Shown here piece by piece: positions 13,736 through 35,400 of a stretch of DNA of 64,000 nt. The translations under genes were made by a program, and so were the position numbers. This DNA comes from Macrostomum hystrix (lineage: Eukaryota; Platyhelminthes; Macrostomidae). Below the pieces are notes generated by a model that was not told the DNA's origin, did not search any database, and saw only the letters and a list, made by a program, of their open reading frames with translations. The stretch spans positions 6,226,001 through 6,290,000 of the forward strand of contig CATNEN010000003.1 of assembly GCA_950097015.1 (NCBI GenBank), in the 5' to 3' direction. Positions within the stretch are counted from its first letter, which is position 1; every line of letters starts with the position of its first letter.

Positions 13736-14012
13736 TCTACATTTAGTTACAAATGCAAATGCAAAGTCTCGTTATCACCACGGGGCTTAAAATAATCCTT
13801 AGATTTTTTAGAAAGGCTACGGTACAAAAGCGCATTTTTCAGGAAAAAATTTTATAATCAAAACAGAAAACATTAAATTCTGAACTCATCTCACGCCAAA
13901 AATGTTTTAATGCAAGCTGAAGTTGACCTGACGACCGTAGCTATATATGAACAGGCTTTTTTATAAATTTGAGTTCAACAAACGCTTGTGCAATTAAATA
14001 TTTATTCACAGA
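13736..14012. other. Spacer between two tandem arrays
   Basis: Short AT-rich unique sequence with no gene seen. Confidence 0.4.
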
Positions 14013-14418
14013 ATTAACAGAATCCCGATTCACAGAATCCCGATTCACAGAATCCCGATTCACAGAATCCCGATTCACAGAATCCCGATTCACAGAATCC
14101 CGATTCACAGAATCCCGATTCACAGAATCCAGATTCACAGAATCCCGATTCACAGAATCCCGATTCACAGAATCCCGATTCACAGAATCCCGATTCACAG
14201 AATCCCGATTCACAGAATCCCGATTCACAGAATCCCGACTCACAGAATCCCGATTCACAGAATCCCAATTCACAGAATCCCGATTCACAGAATCCCGATT
14301 CACAGAATCCCGATTCACAGAATCCCGATTCACAGAATCCCGATTCACAGAATCCCGATTCACAGAATCCCGATTCACAGAATCCCGATTCACAGAATCC
14401 CGACTCACAGAATCACGA
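14013..14418. repeat. 15-bp minisatellite
   Basis: About 26 copies of CACAGAATCCCGATT with rare single-base variants. Because 15 is a multiple of three, long frames appear on both strands (FTESR on plus, DSVNR on minus). These are by-products of the repeat, not genes. Confidence 0.95.
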
Positions 14419-14856
14419 GTCAGATATTGCTTTCATTCAATTTGAAGGAGTACAGGCTGTCAAAACACAGCAGCCATCGGCCTAACGGCCTAAAACACAA
14501 CGGCCTAACGGTCAACGGACGGTCACTAAGGTGATCAGGTCATCAGTAGATTATCTGATAATGGGAAGCAGAAACTAACGCAGCATTGTTTGCAACGGGT
14601 CATGAAATTTTTCTTCTCAATACCCACCAGAATAATGTCCTTTTGGCTTTTAACAAAACTGTTGGCGCTTTTTCATCACAATTTCTACTGTAAGTAGTTT
14701 AGTGTAGAAGCAAGAAAATTTTTTTATTGGATGTCATTTTGTTGGCCAATAAAAGCATGGTAAGCAGTCACTGCGACAGATCATTGTGCGTTGCCATCAC
14801 ATGTTATTTTGGCACTCTTGAGAAAGTCTCAAAACGTTACTTTGAGAGTTCTCCAG

Positions 14857-14863
14857 TATAAAG
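14857..14863 (+). promoter_or_regulatory. TATA box of the class B GPCR gene
   Basis: TATAAAG lies 44 bases upstream of the proposed start codon at 14901. Confidence 0.4.
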
Positions 14864-14900
14864 AGACTATTTCAAAGCAACACGCAAAAGCAACTGGAGC

Positions 14901-25310
<10,410 letters not shown>

Positions 25311-25383
25311 TTTTACTTGAATTTCCATTCGACTACAAAACAAAAACAATTTTTATTCGAACCCTATAATCATTTTCCGACAC

Positions 25384-25389
25384 AATAAA
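25384..25389 (+). terminator. Polyadenylation signal of the GPCR gene
   Basis: AATAAA lies 74 bases after the stop codon, before AT-rich sequence. Confidence 0.5.
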
Positions 25390-25526
25390 TATAGTGTTGT
25401 ACAGATAATTTTTATGTCGTTTGAAGTAGTCTTTTAGATTAAATGTACAGTCTGGTGTGCGTGCGTTTTGGACTCCGAACAAATTCCAATGGAATGCTTG
25501 CAAGGAGGCGATCAAAATTGAAAAAC

Positions 25527-25722
25527 TTTAGTTCGGTTTGGTTAGTGGTCCGAAAATACTAGCAGGTTAAAAACTAATTTTAAATCTGTCAAATAAAATA
25601 TCATCACACCCACCTCACTCCCTGTCACCCACCTCACTCCATGTCACCCACCTCACTCCATGTCACCCACCTCACTCCATGTCAACCACCTCACTCCATG
25701 TCACCCACCTCACTCCATATTT
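25527..25722. repeat. Dispersed repeat ending in a CACCTCACTCC array, copy 2
   Basis: Near-duplicate of 17885-18035. It has more units of ACCCACCTCACTCCATGTC at its end. Confidence 0.8.
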
Positions 25723-26476
25723 TGCTTGGTGTAAATATTTAGGTAGTGAATCAATATCATAGTTTTTTGCTGTTGTAATTAAAGCTTTGCAAATTTAATG
25801 CGTTTATCGTCCACCACACGTATTCTCATCAAAGTAAATGTTTTACTTATTTATTGGTGTATTTATCAAAAAATTATCCGTTCCGAAAGATAATTGCTGC
25901 AAAAGTTTCAATGAGCACTACTGTCTACTAAAAGTTAGCCATTAAGTAATACGTATAAGTGTTTTTTTCTATTTTTACATCCATAAAAAGAAATCATGCA
26001 CGACTTAAAAAATTGAATTTTGAGACTAAACTTTTTTGTCGCTCTTAAACGCATAATTATAAGCTTCAACGTTGTTTTGTTTAATATTATTTCATTATTG
26101 ACCAAAGTGATTTGTATCGTGTTTTCTGAGAGAAAAAAATTGGACCACATTTGCAGCCAGCTATTGTGGAGGCTGCTTCACCCACACAAATCTCTACCCA
26201 TTACATATTTTACAGCTGAGTCATCCATAGGACACAATTCGTCTCCCTTGTGTTGTGAATCAATCGAACTCTCTACCTATAAATAATATATATAATGGTA
26301 CATGGTTCTGCATTGTATTTTTACGATTATATCTTGAGTAAAACTTCATGGACACAAGAGTGCTTAATGTATTTTCTTCTTCGTCATTAGACTATTAGAG
26401 TGTCTGAGTATATAATTGCCAGACTTTGATTGACTTGACCAATCGAAAGATAAAACGTAAACCGACACAGTTTACT
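25723..26476. other. AT-rich intergenic spacer
   Basis: Lies between the 3' ends of the convergent GPCR and iGluR-1 genes. No gene recognised. Confidence 0.4.
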
Positions 26477-29400
26477 TCAATATATCGCGCACTCTTGAGG
26501 CTGTTTATTGCCAACCTTAGTCCAGACTAGCTCAATCAGAAGGATGAACAGTCCAATGCAGTACAGACTGCCTGTGACAATGAAACAACCACCAACGCCC
26601 TCCATGTCGATGGAGTCGGCCTCCGTTGATCTTCCGCCGCCGCTTTTGCCACAATCGGTGAAATTCTCCGCAGACCAGTAGTGATTGAATAGACGCTGCA
26701 TCAGACCGGACTCGTGCATTTTCTGCAGACTGGAGAAACAAATGGCGCAATGATATTTGAGCCAATATGACCTATTCGGGCTTCCGGGAAGACCGGCAGT
26801 GGTCACTTTTTATGGATACTGGAGACCAAGTACTTAACACTCCATTACTTGGAGATCTCAAGCTTAAAATATCGCCTTTAAGTCCTACGAGGCACCCGCA
26901 CATGAATACTCACACAGGTGTGTACATCTGACCTGAATTTCCCATCGTCAGGCAGTGTACACTCTGACTCTATAGATTTTCGCGCTAAAGGGAAAATTGG
27001 CACCGCGACCTTACGCATTTAAGTGCTACACTAGAAGGGCCTACCTTCAAGTCGGGATTATTTTAGCAGTGGAAATACCAAGCTATTCCCCCCATATGGT
27101 ACGTTCTGACTGTTCATGCGAAATATGACGCTGACTGTTTCGTCACAAGCAATTTTTTTTCATCTGCGTCATAAATCGTAGTCACCAAAAATGACTCAAG
27201 CATATTTCTTTGTCCAAAGAAAGTATGTCAATTAGCGTTGCACTTGTAGCATTGTGCTGCAAAGATAAGTCAGTTTATTGTACTAAACACGATAATAATG
27301 AGATGTTTAAATGTGACGAAAGTTGAGAATAATTGCGCAGTGATAAAAATCTGACTTCGTGTGACGTGAAAAATTACTGCTGTTACGCAAAAATAATAAC
27401 AAAGCTACATGAGAGATTCAGCACAAACTGAAACATGGGAAATAATCACAAAAATGTAATCAAAATAGCCATTTTTATTTTCTTCTTCTGTTAAGAACTA
27501 ATTTCTACATCATGGTTTTAACAGATTTAAAAACTATTATTAATTAATTCGTTTATGAATTAGAGCAGTTGATCATTCGGTGCGGTAATTTAGTAACGTA
27601 GTTTTACGTTAATTCGAATTGTTATAAATCTGCTTTGTGTATCTAGTGTGTCTTGCATGAAAAGTTAACAATGTAAACTTATGCATCAAATTTTACTCTT
27701 GTACTGTAAAAAGAACAATAGCAGCAAGGCTTAGAGACTATCAGATTTCTATATTTATAATGCTAGCTAGTGCCACTAGTTGTATTGCATTATAGCTTTT
27801 GTCTTCTTTTTATGTATATGTAGTATGTTTTTTATGTTTAAATAAAATATGCCCTTTTGTTTTGTCTCCATATGCACTATAAATCACACTTGGGGACACT
27901 TTAGAGTGGTGAACCATGGCATTAGATCAATTTAGCTAATTAGATTACCTAGCTATTAAAATTAACTACATACATTTACAAAACTATGATTATGTTTTTA
28001 TACATAGCTGCTATTGAAAGTGAACTTCAAATAGCAAAATTAATTATATTTTTGTATGACATTGATTAAAACAACTATTTTTTTATTGCTTTTGTAGTAT
28101 ATAATTTTAACATGTAGCTAGCTATGTAATTGCCTATTTTCCTTTTCTTATTTCCTATCTCCATTTTGTTAGATGGACATAAGTTAGACCAACAAAGTAT
28201 TATATTATATTTATTTTATAGTCAATATAGAAATATCAACTTTTGTAATATAATTATACAAATTAAATATTATATATATATATTATATAGGACAGATACT
28301 TAGCTACTTATATATCTACTATTGCCTAAAATTGTGAAATATGAAGATAGAAGGAACCTTGGGTTATTATAAAAAAATTTTATAGTAAAAAAACCTTATA
28401 AACACTTAATTTATGCATTTTAGCATAACCACATGATATAAATAGCAATATTTAAACAATTATCAAGAGCAAATAATATGTTAGTAGCTTGTTTTAGCTA
28501 GCTTAGTAAAAATGCTAAATGGTTTTCTTTTCTGTTTTTTAAAGTCTGCTTAAACACTAAAGCTTCATAAGTAAATGGTTATACAGTATGATATTTAATT
28601 TGTTTGTTTTGTTAGTATTAGTTTTTTATCTTCATTTCAGATGGCAGCATCAAATAAAAAATCAAAAATAAGTCCAAAGAAAAAACCACCAGATAATAGA
28701 AGTCTTCTTGTAGAGGAGAACTTATCAGTTAATGATATGCTCTCCTTACTTTATGATGGCATGCAACATACTGATGGTTCACCAATCTCAGCTTGTAGTG
28801 CCAGTGCTGCCAGCCTGGACACTATGATCAGTTCAGCTGCTCCAACCATGGCTATCGACAAAGCAGCTGATAGTGCAGCCATCTCAGCTTGCAGTGCCAG
28901 TGCTGCCAGCCTGGACACTATGATCAGTTCAGCTGCTCCAACCATGGCTGTCGACAAAGCAGCTGATAGTGCAGCCATCTCAGCTTGCAGTGCCAGTGCT
29001 GCCAGCCTGGACACTATGATCAGTTCAGCTGCTCCAACCATGGCTGTCGACAAAGCAGCTGATAGTGCAGCCATCTCAGCTTGCAGTGCCAGTGCTGCCA
29101 GCCTAGACACTATGATCAGTTCAGCTGCTCCAACCATGGCTGTCGAAAAAGCAGCTGATAGTGCAGCCATCTCAGCTTGCAGTGCCAGTGCTGCCAGCCT
29201 GGACACTATGATCAGTTCAGCTGCTCCAATCATGGCTGTCGACAAAGCAGCTGATAGTGCAGCCATCTCAGCTTGCAGTGCCAGTGCTGCCAGCCTGGAC
29301 ACTATGATCAGTTCAGCTGCTCCAACCATGGCTGTCGACAAAGCAGCTGATAGTGCAGCCATCTCAGCTTGCAGTGCCAGTGCTGCCAGCCTGGACACTA

Positions 29401-32400
29401 TGATCAGTTCAGCTGCTCCAACCATGGCTGTCGACAAAGCAGCTGATAGTCCAGCTTGCAGTGGTGTCTCAGCGTCTGAGCGTCTCATCACTACCACTAG
29501 TGGGTCGTCTCGTAATAGCTCTCATCGTAGACTCTTATTTCCTCCAGTGGATCTAGATGCCTCTGACAATGATGAGGATGTTTGTTGCATAGAGGACACA
29601 GAAGACAAGCGAGCTAGTTCCGAGGCTTTTAAAGACTTAAGTAACTCAAGCAGTTTGAAATCGCCATCAGATAAGCGACGAGGAATAAGTTATGTATGTC
29701 ATTTGGACAATACTCATCTAATTGTCGGTTCTCGAATTTCCGAGCATTTTAATCGACATCATCTTGCAGAAATTTTAGTTGCTGACTCCTTTGAGTCTAT
29801 TAAGGTGGCCTTGTTTACTTTTAATGAGACAAAGTTTGGCCCTGTGCCGAAAAAACGAAAGAAAGATCTTAAGTCAAGTTCCAGGCAAGGAAAGGATTTT
29901 ATCTGTCATTTGGACAACAGTCACAAGATTAGAAGCTCTAGATTCTCTGAGCATTTCAAGCGATTCCACTCTAAAGATTTGGAGGGCATGAGTATTAAAA
30001 AACTTATAGAAGCCACCAAGCAGCACACGTTTAGCAAAGTAGCCAACGAAAGCAATAAGAATCAGCAGTGTCCACTCTGCAATGTTCCGATATTTAGTTC
30101 GCTAACTAGCCACCTGGAGCATTGGCACAAATTGTCGAAGGATGAAGCTCTTTCAGCTGAAAAGGAAAAGAAGGCCAAAAATGTGGAAGAAGCTGTCCGT
30201 CATTCGTGGGCCCAAAAGAACGACGGCTCAGAAAAGCAAAAAACAACACCAACAGAGCCCTCTCTTGACGACTTTCAAGATTTTTTACAAACAGTTGCAG
30301 GTGGCAAGCTTGCCTTATCGACGTCACTGGCGTCCCGCCGTGCCATTGCAGCGATCCTAGCAGTATTGGGATCATCCAACCTCATGGACATTATTGCAGA
30401 AAAAAATCGTGCAACGGTCACCGACTTCCTGACACATAAAAGCTCCACTACATCGGATGGCACAAAGAGCTACGTGGAAGGTCTCAAGCGGTTTGGTGTG
30501 TACTTGAAAAGCACATTTTCGAGCCTTATTAAGCAGATGAAAGCAATGAACGAGCTAGACTCATTCCTCTACACTTGCAACAACTACGGACGTTCGAGGC
30601 TGCAAGACAAAAAAGAAGCAGAGGCCGCGCGTCGCCGAAAGCTTGATAAAAACTGCCTCTCTACAGAAGACCTTCAAGTTGTTAGTAAGATGCTAGATGA
30701 GCTTCGCAAGTCCCTATTCGACGAGCCTGTTGGATCCGAAGTATCTGTTCTATTCATCGGACTTCATTTCGTTTTCGGTAAGGGCAATTGTCATCGAGCT
30801 GATGCAGTATCAAATGCCAAAATAGTAGAATTTACTACTTGGAAACATGATCTGCAAGACGACCCTGAAGCCATGTTTGAAGTGGAAAACCACAAGACTA
30901 AAAAACAAGGTGCGGTGATGGTATCCGTGATGGAGATAAGGGATATCCTCATTGCTTACGGCGATTATCGCATGCAAAGTGGTGGCGCTCCTGACGATTA
31001 TTTGTTCGATTACGGTTACAATATTAAGGACCACTCTTTTTCCACTTTTCTGCGAAACTGCAAGAAAAAATACTCTATTTTAAGCCAACTCAATCGAGTT
31101 AACGTCCGAACATTTCGTCACTTCTTTGCTACAAAGTGCCGTGAAGGACTTCCAGAAAAAGAACAAATTCTTCTGAACAAGCGGATGCTCCACACCAAAG
31201 AAGTTGCTCTGCAAAGCTATATGGCGACAACTTCAACGATGGCCAAGGCTGGAAGAATCATTACAGAGAAGCTGTATGACGACACACATTCTACGGAGGA
31301 GAAGCAAAGGGAGGGAGGTGTACTGCAGAGTTCATCAGGAGTGATTCAGAGTCCGCCAGATGTCATGCAAGGTCCGCCAGGAGTGATGCAGAGTCCGCGA
31401 GGAGTGATGCAGAGTTCGCCAGGAGTGATGCAGAGTTCGCCAGGAGTGATGCAGAGTTCGCCAGGAGTGATGCAGAGTCCGCCAGGAGTGATGCAGAGTT
31501 CGCCAGGAGTGATGCAGAGTCCGCGAGGAGTGATGCAGAGTTCGCCAGAAGTGATGCAGAGTTCGCCAGGAAAGAAACGTAAAGGGCCGGAAGAGATGCA
31601 GAGCGATGAAGAAGCAAAAAAGAAAAATAAAGCTAAAACGATCCAGATAGCATCAAACAATATGGTCGAAGGTGACATCGTTTGGGCGAAGTTTAAAACC
31701 TATCCTTGGTGGCCAGCAATGATAGCAAATGACGCTACTCTCGGACAGCATTTACGCCAGACAAAGGCGGGGCAAACGCAAATTTACGTCCAATTTTTTG
31801 AAAAACCGCCCACAGCGTCATGGTTATCCGCCAAGAACATCAAGATGTTTGACGTTAATCAGCTGGAATCGCTCCGGCCTTCGGCTAGTGGTGACCTGTT
31901 GGATGGAATCAATACTGCATGTGAAGCAGTTGTCCTTAATAATTCTGAGCGGCTTGAGAAGTATTTGATTTGAACTACAACTAACATTTACATTTCACTT
32001 TGTTTTTTGTCTCAATAACTAAAAGCTAGTTCTCAGTTCCGTTATATTTTTGCGAAATCAATTGCAATTAAAACATTTTTCACAACATCTTTTGATTGGG
32101 AATCAAATCTGACGGTCACCTGCTAGTTAAAAATCTGACGGTCACCAACTAGTTAAGAATCTGACGAGCCTCCAAATCTGACGGGCACTTCACAATTAGA
32201 AGTCTTTTGATGGGGAATCAATTCTGACGATCACCTGCTAGTTAAAAATCTGACGGTCACCAACTAGTTAAGAATCTGACGAGCCTCCAAATCTGACGGG
32301 CACTTCACAATTAGAAGTCTGTTGATGGGGAATCAAATCTGACAATCACCTGCTAGTTAAAAATCTGACGGTCACCAACTAGTTAAGAATCTGACGAGCC

Positions 32401-35400
32401 TCCAAATCTGACGGGCACTTCACAATTAGAAGTCTGTTGATGGGGAATCAATTCTGACGATCACCTGCTAGTTAAAAATCTGACGGTCACCAACTAGTTA
32501 AGAATCTGACGAGCCTCCAAATCTGACGGGCACTTCACAATTAGAAGTCTTTTGATGGGGAATCAAATCTGACTGACACAAATGGGAATTTTAAATCGTA
32601 GAGTTAGATCAAATCAAAAATTGCACTTCCTAAGAAAATAAAGCACTTCCTAAAAACTTTATGATACAGACCGTTACAAAAAAATATCAAATATGCAATT
32701 TCGTTTTTTGTCTCGATAATCGAAAGCCAGTTTTTAGTTCAGTTATAATTTTTGTGAAATCAATTGCAATGGGAACAATTTGTTCCACGTTATTATGCAT
32801 TTTCTTTTCTGCCTACTCATTTTCGATCTGCTCATTTTCTGCGTACTCATTTTCGATCTGCTCATATTTTTGTTTTTTGTGCTTCGCTCTAAATTAGTTT
32901 TTCGTGTTTCACACTTTGAAGTTCATTTTATAAGCTGCTATTACCGAGGCAATGTAAGCTTTCGAATTTTTTGCTTAGTTGTGCCATGATACCGTTAAAA
33001 ATGACTGTGCCTCATGTAAAAAAATCTGACGGTCACCAACTAGTTAAGAATCTGACGAGCCTCTAAATCTGACGGGCGACTTCACAATTAGAAGTCTTTT
33101 GATGGGGAATCAATTCTGACGATCACCTGCTAGTTAAAAATCTGACGGTCACCAACTAGTTAAGAATCTGACGAGCCTCCAAATCTGACGGGCACTTCAC
33201 AATTAGAAGTCTGTTGATGGGGAATCAAATCTGACAATCACCTGCTAGTTAAAAATCTGACGGTCACCAACTAGTTAAGAATCTGACGAGCCTCCAAATC
33301 TGACGGGCACTTCACAATTAGAAGTCTTTTGATGGGGAATCAATTCTGACGATCACCTGCTAGTTAAAAATCTGACGGTCACCAACTAGTTAAGAATCTG
33401 ACGAGCCTCCAAATCTGACGGGCACTTCACAATTAGAAGTCTGTTGATGGGGAATCAAATCTGACAATCACCTGCTAGTTAAAAATCTGACGGTCACCAA
33501 CTAGTTAAGAATCTGACGAGCCTCCAAATCTGACGGGCACTTCACAATTAGAAGTCTTTTGATGGGGAATCAAATCTGACGATCACCTGCTAGTTAAAAA
33601 TCTGACGGTCACCAACTAGTTAAGAATCTGACGAGCCTCCAAATCTGACGGGCACTTCACAATTAGAAGTCTTTTGATGGGGAATCAAATCTGACGATCA
33701 CCTGCTAGTTAAAAATCTGACGGGCACTCCACAATTAGAAGTCTTTTGATGGGGAATCAAATCTGACTGACACAAATGGGAATTTTAAATCGTAGAGTTA
33801 GATCAAATCAAAAATTGCACTTCCTAAGAAAATAAAGCACTTCCTAAAAACTTCATGATACAGACCATTACAAAAAATATCAAATATGCAATTTCGTTTT
33901 TTGTCTCGATAATCGAAAGCCAGTTTTCAGTTCAGTTATAATTTTTGTGAAATCAATTGCAATGGGAACAATTTGTTCCACGTTATTATGCATTTTCTTT
34001 TCTGCCTACTCATTTTCGATCTGCTCATTTTCTGCGTACTCATTCTGCGAATCAAATTTTTAAGTTTGTTCTAAAGAAACAAATATACATTTTAATTCTC
34101 TGCAATTAATCGTTTGTTTCTTTCCGCTTTCCTTTCGGTACAAAGTTTTGCTACTTAATTTTGTGTTTCTGTTTCGTTCTTTTATATACAGCATGGCTAT
34201 ATTAGAATTGAGTGCAATTCATGGTTTGTGTAGTTCATTTAGGTCATACAAAAGCACATATAAGGAGTGATTCAATCTTTATGCAGAAAATGACCTACTC
34301 AGTAAAAATAGACGGGCATTACTATTGATTGCTAAGATAAAGTCATGGAATTGTTAAGATCAGAAGCATGGAAAACTACATATGGATGCAGTACGAGTAC
34401 TTAACAGATTATTTTGATAAAATGAAAAAGTCACATTCGTCACATTTGTAAATCTTTATTTTTTCTTGCGTAACTGGTTCAATACTGGCGTCATGCTTTA
34501 TTTATAACTGCTTTTCTACTTGGGTATCATTGAAGTCATTTTTAATTACCAGTGGCATCGTCATTTTTTTTTAATTCGTCATAAAGTACCCCTGTGGATA
34601 GCTACGATGGTATTTTAAATAACCACTACCTAATTCACGATAGCTCCCAAACCGAATGACCGATTTTCGTGAAATTCCCACGTTCAAATGTTCAAATTTT
34701 CTGCTTTTTCCGATGAATAATGAACTAAATTTAAAAGCCCACCCGATGTCAGCGATAAAGAAAAAAGAACAAAGGTATTCGAAATACCGCTGGTTTTTCT
34801 ACTGTTAAGATGGACAACTCACTAGAAGTCAAACAGGCCGGCATAGGCGGCGTCATCCGGATACACAAACGCTACTGTTGCCGGGTTAAAAGTCTCGGAG
34901 AGCATGTAAAACAGTGAGCAGTTCCTAATAGCCCTAGCCAATAGAAAGGTGTAGTCGTTGATGCAGGCGGCGTCCTTTTTGGGAGGCTGAAAGCAAGCGA
35001 GAGGTGACAAAAATCGTTAAATGGAGTTTTCTTGCATCTGTCTGGTAAATTCTAGATGAAACCATCAGTCATTATGAAAGCAGCTAAATTTATGCTCGAA
35101 AAGTAGCTAAAAATATTAATTGCTGCAAAATCAGTAAAGTTACACATAAAGGAGCTTTCATTGATGACATTCAATCAACCATAAAGCTTTTGTCTAACGC
35201 TGGCAAAATACAAGTTGTAGTTTTATCAGCAGATTGCGCAAATCGAAACAGAATGTCTTTCTTTAATTACCAATGGTCAATAGCAGACTCGATAGAATGC
35301 AATCACTATGACATTGTGAAAGGAAATCGATACAATACGCAAATTATGAGACTTATGAGACTTTGCCAGCCGTAAGATAAGCAACTGAAGCAAAATGCTC

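Noticed and set aside
13941-14445. Long frames of FTESR (plus) and SVNRD (minus) repeats
   Set aside because: They come from a 15-bp minisatellite open in several frames on both strands; no splice sites or domains.
28751-29497. 248-aa minus-strand frame opposite the recombinase gene
   Set aside because: Mirror of the 96-bp repeats; no domain.
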